A stretch of DNA of 64,000 bases from Candidatus Poribacteria bacterium (lineage in GTDB: Bacteria > Poribacteria > WGA-4E > WGA-3G): the NCBI GenBank assembly GCA_026702755.1, contig JAPPBX010000112.1, forward strand, positions 99,210 through 163,209. The letters run 5' to 3'. This document shows positions 33,501-41,189 of the stretch, piece after piece. The first letter of the stretch is position 1, and the number at the start of each line of letters is the position of its first letter. The position numbers and the translations under genes are program-made. The notes beneath the pieces are model-generated. The model was not told the origin of the DNA, searched no databases, and saw nothing but the letters and a program-made list of their open reading frames with translations.

Positions 33501-35203
33501 TAAACAGCACCCGTTGGAGTCGGTTGGGTGCGGTCTACAACTATTGGGGTGATGCTGCTGGACTCTTCCGGGGAATTCAGCGCAGCGATTACTTCATCAA
33601 ACCGATCTGTCCATGTGTCACGCTGCACGTTCCCGCCATCAATAAGTCCTGTCAAGCCCAAGTTTTGTAAACTCGACTTCTCTCGAATCTCTTGAAGAAA
33701 AGCATCAGTTTCTAACCCGACAGCAGCCGCAGCGTATGATGCTTCAAGAGGATCATGAAATACTTCATGAAACCGATGTACAGGTTCTATGCCACCGGGG
33801 ATGCCCCCTGTCTCCTTAAGTGCCATCTCATAACGCGTTTTATCTTCGTCTAAGCGGGCATCCATCACTGCTTTTTCTACATACAATCGCAACGCCTGCT
33901 CTTTATCAAATGTCGGATTTCCCGTCCGCTGAACCGCTGCACGCACCGTATCCTCAAACGTCTTCATCCCTTCTGTGTGGCAACCGATACACGAAAGCCC
34001 ATTCCGCACGGCAGGATCGTCCGCAGCAGGATTAGAAACGATAGTGGTGGGTGCTACATTTATGCGACTACCAGATGCATCCGAGATGTAGTATGCCTGT
34101 AAACCGTTGGGAAGATTGAAGATGATCTCACCACCGTCAGGTGTAAAAGAGAGGGGATGTGTGAAGATATTTTGCGCACCAACGCTTCCAGCAAAGTCGT
34201 AACTTTTCCAATACGCACCATATCGAGAAGTATGACGTTCCACGACGCGATTGTTATTTGAGACACCTGAGTCGTTGAAACCTGCGCGCCAGACGCGGAC
34301 CCCCGGCGCACTCTGGATATTCCTCGCGACATTCACATCAAGGTCTCTCTCTAACTCGCGATCTGTTTCTGGAAGATCCAGAATATCGTGATAGAGCGGC
34401 GGCAGTGATGCCGTTGCGAGAAACCAGTCGACATGAACAAACGGCACTTCACACCTCATCTCTTCACGCAGATTTGTCAATTTTTCGTTCAGATTTGCTT
34501 GGGTTTCAGAATCGAATTCAACCTTATAGGGGTATTCCCTTTCAATCTGTGTCCATGCTTCATTTCTGATATCCCACTCGTAGTGCCGTAAGTCGATGTG
34601 AAAGATTGTCTCTCTCGGATCAATGGGTGTCGGTTTTTTAACTTCAAAACCCCAAGATAGACTATTTACTAATTTCGAGAGAGCGACGCTATAGGCACGT
34701 AGTGCCTCAGTCGTTTCGCCAGCGTTATAGAGGTGTGTAAGTGTAAAATAACGCGCGAAGGCGCGGTCAAATGGTGCGAGAGATTCGACGTGACCTTCAA
34801 TCGTTTCAAGCACTTGGTCTGGCGTGATGAAATTGATGTCCGGACGTGTAAAGGTAGTCCAGTCCGGAGCACCTGTTTGAATCCATTGGTGAATTGTATT
34901 GAGTGCTTCTTGGGAGATCGGAGGAGCGTTAAGCGGCATCCGTCTTGCCAGATCGGTCTCGATTAACCGCTGGTAGAACTTTGAACCGTTAGGATTTCCG
35001 GGGATAATTGCTCCCGAATCAATAAGTTCTCGGCTACTTCGGATGATGAGCTGCTCTGTGAAGGTGCCGTGTTCTCCGTGGCAGCTTGAGCAGTTATGGT
35101 CGAGAATCTCATACGCCTGTTGTGCAAGATCCAGTTGCGCCTCAACAGTTTGATACCCCAAGATAAGTATTAGTAGAAAGCTGATTTTGATGAGATTCTT
35201 CAT
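30587..35203 (-). CDS. giant surface protein: di-heme cytochrome, LRR, jelly-roll, two cohesins, dockerin, sorting domain
   Basis: 1538 residues. Signal peptide (1-22). Heme c sites are C38-x-x-C41-H42 in a cytochrome domain and C405-x-x-C408-H409 (SCIGCH) in a second conserved domain (about 170-450) that I recall from planctomycete/myxobacterial heme proteins. Internalin-type leucine-rich repeats run about 568-862 (units such as ISDLSPLAGLxxL). A beta jelly-roll with VKVWLNGxLxH-type motif spans 872-1040. Two cohesin-like domains are at about 1046-1160 and 1192-1325 (each with DLAGWQSDI). A dockerin with two Ca-binding DVNxDDQ/DVNGDGT loops is at 1333-1386, and a C-terminal YPNPFNPETWIPYQLA sorting domain at 1438-1538. 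Predicted extracellular or surface-bound. AGGGA lies 7 nt before the ATG. Confidence 0.85.
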   Translation of the reverse strand: MKNLIKISFLLILILGYQTVEAQLDLAQQAYEILDHNCSSCHGEHGTFTEQLIIRSSRELIDSGAIIPGNPNGSKFYQRLIETDLARRMPLNAPPISQEALNTIHQWIQTGAPDWTTFTRPDINFITPDQVLETIEGHVESLAPFDRAFARYFTLTHLYNAGETTEALRAYSVALSKLVNSLSWGFEVKKPTPIDPRETIFHIDLRHYEWDIRNEAWTQIEREYPYKVEFDSETQANLNEKLTNLREEMRCEVPFVHVDWFLATASLPPLYHDILDLPETDRELERDLDVNVARNIQSAPGVRVWRAGFNDSGVSNNNRVVERHTSRYGAYWKSYDFAGSVGAQNIFTHPLSFTPDGGEIIFNLPNGLQAYYISDASGSRINVAPTTIVSNPAADDPAVRNGLSCIGCHTEGMKTFEDTVRAAVQRTGNPTFDKEQALRLYVEKAVMDARLDEDKTRYEMALKETGGIPGGIEPVHRFHEVFHDPLEASYAAAAVGLETDAFLQEIREKSSLQNLGLTGLIDGGNVQRDTWTDRFDEVIAALNSPEESSSITPIVVDRTQPTPTGAVYIPDANLRTAIEEALGKAPGASITTEDMARLTGLEADERDIRDLTGLEYAINLERIEFRRNEISDLSPLAGLIRLDNIKLRGNRITDVSPLADLTNVDWLGLEENAITDLSPLKGLIKLNGIGISGNPIADVSPLTSLISLEGIAARNTPLSDFSPLAKLPRLQWIEFGGDRSVSTIPSVNGLKSLRHLAIRDCGISDISGLSELTQLTSLDLRDNYISDLSPLDGLTSLTYLDLAYNLISDVSPLSGLTRLKELHLYKNVISDVSPLAGLINLERLDLWSNAISDFSPLSGLSEKTDIGTADNPGVFLKGAPKITGPWLWMLLPGERLDSKTDLLAKASKGSVTELEIATSGATEGESIGDNEWTSRKIPSTGRNNIDAMLPRPVPDGVVYGSITLDSPSEQETTMYVGSDAELKVWLNGVLIHEDLVWQAGEDYQDFFPVTLKAGRNVLLVTVRTHSNGFFGFAPDTEYTVLPPGTRFSLFTDTTQVKAGATFTVYVKTKGVDDLAGWQSDIIFDPAVLKANSVKDGNFLRQDGGRTHFLEGAIDNTDGRITGVGSARISEGGASGEGTLLSVTFTAKAAGETRVALREFQSGSSAGKAMPPASPDITITVGDPSTLDVSDTAFSLSTDTTSVYLDDTFTLRLRAKDITDLAGWQSDIAFDPAVLEVVEVSEGDFLRAEGVSTFFGPGTIDNTTGKITNLSTARFKGGVSGTGTLLSVIFTAKAVGETRVTFSNFYAGSSSTEVIPSGSPEIAITVEDSAFLTSDVNRDDQVNVLDLILVAQLLGSTTPGDSRADVNGDGTINVLDLIVVAQHLGESTEGAAPSNVAAVDSLELNPAMIQAWIARARVEDDGSLAFQQGIAKLEQLLTLFIPEETALLHNYPNPFNPETWIPYQLAEPAEVTVHIYATNGVLVRTLALGYQPAGIYQYRSRAAYWDGKNEVGESVASGVYFYTFTAGDFIATRKMLIMK

Positions 35204-35261
35204 GTATTTTCCCTCTACTTGTGGAAGCGAACTGTGCTCGCGAATCCTTTTGGTTACACAT

Positions 35262-37535
35262 TCATTTCGTTATCAACATTTTGCGCGTTTCTGTCAAATC
35301 GCCTGCGGTTAGGGTATAAAAATAGACACCGCTTGCGACGGATTCACCGACCTCATTTTTACCATCCCAATACGCTGCGCGACTCTGTTGGTGATAGATA
35401 CCTGCAGACTGGTGCCCCATACCCAGCGTCCGAATCAACACACCACTCATGCCATAGATGCGTAAGGAGACATCGGCAGATTCAGCGAGCTGATACGGTA
35501 TCCAAGTTTCTGGATTGAACGGGTTCGGATAGTTTGCCAACAATGCCGTCCTTTCTGGAATGAACGACATTAAAAGACGTTGGAGATTCGCGATTCCCCG
35601 TTGGAAGGCGATCGAGCCATCATTTTCAAGGGATGCCTGTGCTATCCAGCCGCGTACCACTGCTGAATCTAATTTCATGCTGTCTACCGCAAGCGCGGTA
35701 GGTGCAGCAGAAATTCCGCTGAGTTCACCGAGGTGTTGTGCCACGAGGATAAGGTCTGAGATATTACGCTTTCCATCCTTGTTTACATCGGTTCGAGCGT
35801 TCGTCGGTCTGTTCCTTCCCATATCCTGACCTACCAGAATCAGATCCAAAATGTTCGTTAGTCCGTCTCTGTTCACGTCCCATGCGGGTGTTTTTATGAA
35901 AAATTTTCTCTCGGGTGGGTTTACTGTATATTCCGCATCCTGTGCGAAACCGAAAAAACCGCTAAAGGCTCCGTGTCCGCGATTGTCAACAGCAACTAAT
36001 AAGACGTTTACGCCTTGCTTCAGTGTAACAGGAAACGCATCTTGGAAATCGCCAGCACCCCGAAGCACAGGGTTATAGTGAACCAATTCACCGTTGAGCC
36101 AAACTTTTACTTCATCATCACTCCCGACAAGCATCGTTGTGTCCTGTTTACGCGGGGAATTCAACGTGACGGAACCGTAAACGACATGGTCATATATTTC
36201 CGAACCTGACCCCCAACCGAGCGCATCTGTCATTTCATTGAGGTTATTCCCACCCGTCGGGGAGAGTTTGTGTGCTCTCCATTTGCTATCCCCAACGGAT
36301 TTCCCGTCAGTTGCCCCAAAGGTAGCAACTTTTACCTCTGTTGCGGCACCCCCACTCGCTTTTGCAAGCAGGTCTGTGTGGTCAAGGCGTGACCCTGGCA
36401 CAATTACCCATAACCAGGGTCCTTCTATTTTTGGACCGGCTTCAGGGAAAGCGGAGTTAATGAAACTTGAGTGTGAGATAGATGTGTTCTCAGGGAATCT
36501 TTCTAAACTTGCTACGTCTGTTATTGCATTGTCGTTGAGTCCCATCCATGTCAAGTTGGGCAAAAGTGTGAGAGAGGATACATCCGTTATCGCATTTTCG
36601 CTAAGATCTAACCATGTCAAGTTATTTAGTTTCGCAAGCGGAGATACATCCGATATTACATTGTCGTGAAGTTCTAACCATGTGAGGCTGCTTAACGCTT
36701 CAAGAGACGATATATCGGATACTTCATTATGTTTAAGACTCAGACGGGTCAAACCTGTTAACCCTTCCAAGGCTGATAGGTCCGAAATCTCATTATCAAT
36801 AAGGTAAAGCTCTTTTAAACCCTTCGCGTCCGCTAAGGCAGAGATATCCGATATCTCTCCGCCGCACACATTTATCTCCCTGAGTTTCGGCAATTTCGCC
36901 ACGGCGGCAAGGTTCACCACAGGCGTGCCCCAGGAGTGATAATTATGCAAGTTAACTAACCCATCAAGCGGTGTGAGGTCTGCCAACGGATTATGGCTCA
37001 TCCCTATCCATTCCAATTTTATTAGACCCGCGAGGGCGGATAAATCGGATATTGCGTTGTGATGGATCGCTATCCCGCGCAAGTTGATTAAGCCTTGGAG
37101 CGGAGAGAGATCGGTTATCAGATTATGCGCGATATGTAGCTGCTCCAAGCCGATTAATCCTTCAAGTGGAGAGAGATCAGATATAGCGTTATTTTCCAAC
37201 TCTATGTGACGCAGTCTTATCAATCCCGCGAGTGCGGATATATCGGATATTAAATTGTCGTTAAGCCTTAAGTCATCCAGGTTTGTCGCAACTTCAAGCC
37301 CTGTCAAATCCTTGATGCCTCTGTTATTCGCATCAAGACGAACCAACCTCGCCATCTCATCTGTGGTAATCCGGGCATTTGGTGCTTTACCGAGTGCTTC
37401 CGCAATTGCCGTGTGTAGGTTCGCGTCGGGAATGTTAACGGTTTGTGCCGTTGTGGTTAGTGGAAATATCAAGAACAACATTGTGCAGAGCACGAGTGTA
37501 TAAACGGAAATATGTTGTGTTTTGGTGAATTGCAT
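35262..37535 (-). CDS. LRR/jelly-roll/dockerin surface protein, paralogue of downstream gene
   Basis: 757 residues: signal peptide (1-30), LRR cap and internalin-type repeats (about 33-350), jelly-roll segment (about 375-545, with EVKVWLNGELVH), a two-loop dockerin (about 551-600: DVNRDGLTNILDLILV, DVNKDGKRNISDLILV) and the C-terminal YPNPFNPETWIPYQLAE sorting domain (671-757). It corresponds to the C-terminal two thirds of the 1538-residue neighbour without cytochrome or cohesins, so the two arose by duplication with gain or loss of domains. AAGGAG precedes the ATG and a promoter is at 37632-37661; the downstream gene begins only 58 nt after its stop. Confidence 0.85.
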   Translation of the reverse strand: MQFTKTQHISVYTLVLCTMLFLIFPLTTTAQTVNIPDANLHTAIAEALGKAPNARITTDEMARLVRLDANNRGIKDLTGLEVATNLDDLRLNDNLISDISALAGLIRLRHIELENNAISDLSPLEGLIGLEQLHIAHNLITDLSPLQGLINLRGIAIHHNAISDLSALAGLIKLEWIGMSHNPLADLTPLDGLVNLHNYHSWGTPVVNLAAVAKLPKLREINVCGGEISDISALADAKGLKELYLIDNEISDLSALEGLTGLTRLSLKHNEVSDISSLEALSSLTWLELHDNVISDVSPLAKLNNLTWLDLSENAITDVSSLTLLPNLTWMGLNDNAITDVASLERFPENTSISHSSFINSAFPEAGPKIEGPWLWVIVPGSRLDHTDLLAKASGGAATEVKVATFGATDGKSVGDSKWRAHKLSPTGGNNLNEMTDALGWGSGSEIYDHVVYGSVTLNSPRKQDTTMLVGSDDEVKVWLNGELVHYNPVLRGAGDFQDAFPVTLKQGVNVLLVAVDNRGHGAFSGFFGFAQDAEYTVNPPERKFFIKTPAWDVNRDGLTNILDLILVGQDMGRNRPTNARTDVNKDGKRNISDLILVAQHLGELSGISAAPTALAVDSMKLDSAVVRGWIAQASLENDGSIAFQRGIANLQRLLMSFIPERTALLANYPNPFNPETWIPYQLAESADVSLRIYGMSGVLIRTLGMGHQSAGIYHQQSRAAYWDGKNEVGESVASGVYFYTLTAGDLTETRKMLITK

Positions 37536-37631
37536 GCAGGGTGATCTCCTTTTCTACTACTGGTGTCGCGCTTCGTGAGTACTCCGTTTTGGGACTAAAA
37601 TAGATGGATTTTCGTGACGCTTTTAAAATAA

Positions 37632-37661
37632 AAGATACCTTAAAATACGGGGTAATGTCAA
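37632..37661 (-). promoter_or_regulatory. promoter for LRR/dockerin gene
   Basis: Minus strand TTGACA (37656-37661), 18 nt, TATCTT (37632-37637), about 100 nt upstream of ATG 37535. Confidence 0.6.
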
Positions 37662-37701
37662 GACCTTTTTAGGTTTTTTATCATCCTCTTCATTTTCAAA
37701 A

Positions 37702-37721
37702 CTCCATGCTTTAGTTTGGAG
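37702..37721 (+). repeat. left-end hairpin of IS605-type element
   Basis: CTCCA/TGGAG stem with a CTTTAG-containing loop; matches the right-end hairpin. Confidence 0.7.
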
Positions 37722-37807
37722 ATGTAGAAAATGCGAACGACTTTATCCTATCAAAAACTTCTCTCCTCGTCAAAAACCTAATTCTGATACCAAACCAGTT
37801 TTTGTAT

Positions 37808-37836
37808 TTCACAAAAAAGTGTTCTTGTGCTATACT
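37808..37836 (+). promoter_or_regulatory. promoter for tnpB
   Basis: TTCACA (37808-37813), 17 nt, TATACT (37831-37836), about 70 nt upstream of the tnpB start. Confidence 0.5.
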
Positions 37837-37906
37837 AAGTAGATGTATATATGGTAGTTGATGCTTTGTGCCCTGTCAGGGCAGTCTTTGCTGAAGCGAG
37901 GTTCCG

Positions 37907-39148
37907 ATGGCAAAGTTCCACAGAACGAAGATTCTCAAAATAGATAGACAAGCTATATTTTCCGATATTCATGCTACATCAGCATCTGTATGGAATGAGT
38001 GTTTATCGCTCATGGAATTTTATCAGTATCAGCGTGGTTATCCACATGCTCACAATCACTTCTATTTCGGAAAAGACTGTGAGGGTTGGATGGATAAGAA
38101 TTTGTCTAAGGCACAACCTCTGCATTCGCAAAGTATACAAGCCATCAGGAAGCAATACTTTAAGTCGTGGAAGTCTTATTCTGCCTTGAAAAAGAGTGGT
38201 GGTATTGCTAAGCCTAAACCTCCCAACAAACGCAAAAACTATATGACAACGCGTTGGCTGAAGTCTGCTATCACTTTTGTAGTGGGGAGTTTGTTTGGTA
38301 AGCGTGTATTGCTTTCTATGGGGAGTGGTAGACCCAAATTGGAAATACAACTGCCCTCTAACTTTAATATGTCTGAAAACGAACACATCGCAACTATTGA
38401 TTTGTGCTATAAGCATGGTCAGTGGGAGTTGCATTTCTCGTATAAATATGAGACTGAAGATACTGCGACTGGTGAAGGCGTAATAGGTGTGGATATTGGC
38501 GAAATACATCCGATGGTGAGTCATGATGGTAAAGAAACACATATTTACAATGGTCGGTATATCCGTTCGCTATATCGCCAGAGAAATAAAGTGCTTTCTG
38601 AATTCAGTCATGCTATCAGCAGGTGTAAACGCCATTCTAAACGCTGGTGGAAACTCACACGTCGTAAATGGAAACGCATCAACAAGATTGACAACCAAAT
38701 CACAGATGCTCTCCACAAACATACCACCAAGTTCCTGAAATATTGTCAGTTGATAGGCATTGGCACCATTGTTCTCGGCAACTTGACTGGTATCCGCGAT
38801 AACATTGACTATGGCAAGCGTGCCAATCAGCGTCTACATCAATGGGCGTTTGGTAAGATTACGTCTTTGCTAACTTATAAAGCCGAGGTGTTAGGTATCA
38901 AGGTTGTTCAGATAGATGAGGCTTATACATCACAAACTTGTCCAAGTTGCGGCAATAGGAAGAAACCTAATAATCGTGAGTACACCTGTAAGTGCGGTTT
39001 TGAGTATCATCGCGATGGCGTAGGTGCGATTAATATTTTGAGAAAGTATCAAGGTTGTTTAGGCGACCCTGTAGTGGCGGCAATGGGTTCTACCCGGATG
39101 GCACCGCCCTTGGGCTTTCGCTTGGAAGTCCCTGTTGCTCTGGCTTAA
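37907..39148 (+). CDS. tnpB: TnpB-family RNA-guided nuclease (OrfB_IS605)
   Basis: 413 residues. RuvC-I Asp196 (GVDIGEIHP), zinc ribbon C345-x2-C348 ... C361-x-C363, and RuvC-III Asp370 (YHRDGVGAINIL) are present. At the RuvC-II position, where ISDra2 TnpB has its catalytic Glu in an ED-L motif, this protein has G291-N292-L293 (TIVLGNLTGIRDN). A Glu (E338) occurs in VVQIDEAYTSQTC just before the zinc ribbon and might substitute, as in lineages with rearranged active sites; otherwise the protein could be nuclease-dead. The 3' region 39149-39203 with hairpins is where the guide (omega) RNA would be encoded. Start ATG 37907. Confidence 0.9.
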   Translation: MAKFHRTKILKIDRQAIFSDIHATSASVWNECLSLMEFYQYQRGYPHAHNHFYFGKDCEGWMDKNLSKAQPLHSQSIQAIRKQYFKSWKSYSALKKSGGIAKPKPPNKRKNYMTTRWLKSAITFVVGSLFGKRVLLSMGSGRPKLEIQLPSNFNMSENEHIATIDLCYKHGQWELHFSYKYETEDTATGEGVIGVDIGEIHPMVSHDGKETHIYNGRYIRSLYRQRNKVLSEFSHAISRCKRHSKRWWKLTRRKWKRINKIDNQITDALHKHTTKFLKYCQLIGIGTIVLGNLTGIRDNIDYGKRANQRLHQWAFGKITSLLTYKAEVLGIKVVQIDEAYTSQTCPSCGNRKKPNNREYTCKCGFEYHRDGVGAINILRKYQGCLGDPVVAAMGSTRMAPPLGFRLEVPVALA

Positions 39149-39203
39149 ACCCAGAGAATGTTCCTAAAAGGAACAAAAGGAATCTCCAATCTTTAGATTG
39201 GAG
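39149..39203 (+). ncRNA. putative omega-RNA/right end of tnpB element
   Basis: Directly after the tnpB stop two hairpins can fold: GTTCCTAAAAGGAAC (39161-39175) and the right-end hairpin 39184-39203. TnpB guide RNAs overlap this region in studied elements; the guide would be the sequence just right of the element end. Inferred from position only. Confidence 0.4.
39184..39203 (+). repeat. right-end hairpin of IS605-type element
   Basis: CTCCAATCTTTAGATTGGAG, a perfect palindrome-like stem; partner of 37702-37721. Confidence 0.7.
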
Positions 39204-39348
39204 AGGATGTCAATTGACAAAATTTCGGAAATTTTCAATAATGATTGCAGGCGTGTTACACGTCCGAAGTGTGAGGCAGGGATGTTTCTGCCTCAAAAAC
39301 CTTAATCTCCATATATAAAAAAGGAGAGAACATTTAGGAGAGAAAAAA

Positions 39349-40179
39349 GTGATTCGAGTGTTTATTTTTACATTCTGTATTATGCTGCTGGGTGTGTTAT
39401 TACCCATTGTAGCAGTGGATGCACAACGAGATGAAGCGACAGTCGCTGCAAACTGGACCTTTAATGACGGCAGTGCCAAAGATACCTCAAAGAAAGGATT
39501 GAATGGCAATTTCAGTGGAAAACCGAAAGCCGTTGATGGCATCGCCGGAAAAGCGTTGCAGTTTGACGGTGAAGATGATGGCATAAAAATTCCAGATTCC
39601 GCGGACATAAATACAGTCGGTCCGTATACCAACCGGACGGTCGCTGCGCTCTTCAACTGCGATGATGTCGGGATTGATAGTCGGAAACAGGTAATTTACG
39701 AGGAGGGTGGACGGACGCGTGGCTTGGTCATCTATGTCTACGATGGCAAGGTCTACGTCGGCGGTTGGAATCGCGCTGAATATAACTGGAACGGCGAATG
39801 GCCTTCTGCCGAGGTTAAGTCAAAGCGTTGGTATCACGTCGGCTTAGTTATTCGCGATGCAGCCGCTAAGGTAGAGAGCAAAAAGTTTGAGATGTGGTTG
39901 GATGGCAAACGCATCGCCCAAGAGAAAGGCGGTCAACTCCATGCACACGGGGATGACATTGGTATCGGATTTACCAACCAAAACGCTGTCTATCATGATG
40001 AAGGCGGTAGTGGCACTAACATTGACTGGTTCGCCGGTTTAATTGACGAAGTCATCGTATACGGTTCCGCCTTTGACGAAGGTGATTTTGCTGATCTTGC
40101 AAGTCCGCTCAGCGTTGAGCCGCAAGGCAAATTCACAACAACTTGGGCGCACCTGAAAACTCAACGAACGCAAAATTAA
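39349..40179 (+). CDS. secreted LamG/concanavalin-A-like domain protein
   Basis: 276 residues from GTG 39349 with GGAGAGA upstream. Signal peptide 1-25 (ending VDAQ). One LamG jelly-roll (about 33-240): WTFNDGSAKDTSKKGLNG, GKALQFDGEDDGIKIPDS, NRTVAALFNC, VGGWNRAEYNWNG, WYHVGLVIRD and LIDEVIVYGSAF are the usual strand motifs. The C-terminus TTWAHLKTQRTQN recurs in the next gene and appears to be a lineage-specific tail. Probably binds glycans or other ligands outside the cell. Forms a tandem pair with 40238-41110. Confidence 0.85.
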   Translation: MIRVFIFTFCIMLLGVLLPIVAVDAQRDEATVAANWTFNDGSAKDTSKKGLNGNFSGKPKAVDGIAGKALQFDGEDDGIKIPDSADINTVGPYTNRTVAALFNCDDVGIDSRKQVIYEEGGRTRGLVIYVYDGKVYVGGWNRAEYNWNGEWPSAEVKSKRWYHVGLVIRDAAAKVESKKFEMWLDGKRIAQEKGGQLHAHGDDIGIGFTNQNAVYHDEGGSGTNIDWFAGLIDEVIVYGSAFDEGDFADLASPLSVEPQGKFTTTWAHLKTQRTQN

Positions 40180-40237
40180 CCTCAACATCAAAATTGCGTT
40201 TTGTAACAATGACAAACTATAAAGGAGATATGCCACA

Positions 40238-41110
40238 ATGGTGAAATATCGTTTTTTTGGGCGCAGTTTACAAGCCAAAACTTGCTATACAAAATATGTG
40301 TTTAGCGTTTTACTCATGTTTGTAGTCGTAACCACTTACGCGGCGAAAGATGAAGCAACAGTTGAAGGTGTCTGGAATTTTGACAATGGAGATGCCGCAG
40401 ACTCCTCCGGAAAAGGTTTAGATGGAACAATCGCTGGGGACCCTGAGGTCGTTGACGGTATTGTTGGCAAGGCACTGCTTTTCGACGGTGAAGATGATGG
40501 GGTCAAACTCCCAGATTCTGCCGGTATCAATACAATCGCACAACCTAATTTCTATACCGATCGGACCGTCGCTGCTTATTTTAACTGCACAGATGTTGAT
40601 ATTACCGAACAAAAACAGACAATTTTTGAAGAAGGGGGACGGACCCGCGGTCTCGTCATCAACGTCTTTGATGGGCAAGTCTATGTAGCTGGTTGGAACC
40701 GTGCCGAATACCAGTGGGCTGGCGCATGGCCCTCTGCACCTGTAGAGTCTGGGAAATGGTATCACGTCGCTTTAGTTATTCGAGATGCCGATGCCGCAGT
40801 TGAACCCGGTAAATTTGAGATGTGGCTTAACGGTGAACTCATCGCAAGTGAAGATGGCGGCGCGCTCTATGGACACGGCGACGATATCGGCATCGGGCAT
40901 GTCAATGCCAATGCTGTTTTCCATGATGAAGATGGTGCAGGAACCAATATCCACTTCTTTGGCGGTATGATTGATGAAGTCATCGTCTACAATTCCGCCT
41001 TCGATGCAGCTGATTTCGCTGAGTATGTAGTCGCAGTCACAAGTGTTCAACCCCAAGACAAATTTACCACCACATGGGCGGCACTAAAAGCACAACGCAC
41101 ACTGCAATAA
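40238..41110 (+). CDS. secreted LamG-domain protein, paralogue of upstream gene
   Basis: 290 residues, AAAGGAG before the ATG. Longer N-terminus with a signal segment (about 22-40), then the same LamG layout as the preceding gene (VWNFDNGDAADSSGKGLDG, GKALLFDGEDDGVKLPDS, YVAGWNRAEYQWAG, MIDEVIVYNSAF) and tail TTWAALKAQRTLQ. The two proteins are similar along their whole length, hence tandem duplication. Extracellular role, ligand unknown. The gap between them is 58 nt, so cotranscription is likely. Confidence 0.85.
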   Translation: MVKYRFFGRSLQAKTCYTKYVFSVLLMFVVVTTYAAKDEATVEGVWNFDNGDAADSSGKGLDGTIAGDPEVVDGIVGKALLFDGEDDGVKLPDSAGINTIAQPNFYTDRTVAAYFNCTDVDITEQKQTIFEEGGRTRGLVINVFDGQVYVAGWNRAEYQWAGAWPSAPVESGKWYHVALVIRDADAAVEPGKFEMWLNGELIASEDGGALYGHGDDIGIGHVNANAVFHDEDGAGTNIHFFGGMIDEVIVYNSAFDAADFAEYVVAVTSVQPQDKFTTTWAALKAQRTLQ

Positions 41111-41135
41111 TATTTATTGATAGTTGTGTGTTCTT

Positions 41136-41166
41136 GTAGGGCGAGGTCTTTGTATCTCAGCCCTAC
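41136..41166. repeat. GTAGGGCGAGGT palindrome variant
   Basis: GTAGGGCGAGGT and ATCTCAGCCCTAC with a 6-nt loop, imperfect pairing, in the gap between the LamG gene and the ADP-ribosylglycohydrolase gene. Confidence 0.55.
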
Positions 41167-41189
41167 CATGCTTTTTAAGGGGACAAAAT

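Larger units (their letters stand above)
37536..37906. other. 371-bp divergent intergenic region
   Basis: Holds the minus promoter of the LRR gene (37632-37661), the left hairpin of the IS605-type element (37702-37721), a + strand promoter (37808-37836) and a small hairpin GCCCTG/CAGGGC (about 37870-37883) before tnpB. No further gene is seen. Confidence 0.6.
37702..39203 (+). mobile_element. IS200/IS605-type (IS1341-like) element with tnpB only
   Basis: Bounded by near-identical 20-nt hairpins, CTCCATGCTTTAGTTTGGAG (37702-37721) and CTCCAATCTTTAGATTGGAG (39184-39203), 17 of 20 positions the same. Subterminal hairpins rather than terminal inverted repeats are typical of IS200/IS605. The Y1 transposase gene tnpA is absent, so the element depends on a helper or is fixed. 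True ends may extend a few bases beyond the hairpins. Confidence 0.75.

Noticed and set aside
32907..33503. Plus-strand ORF of 198 residues
   Set aside because: Mirror image of the LRR-coding sequence on the minus strand; the periodic composition explains its openness.
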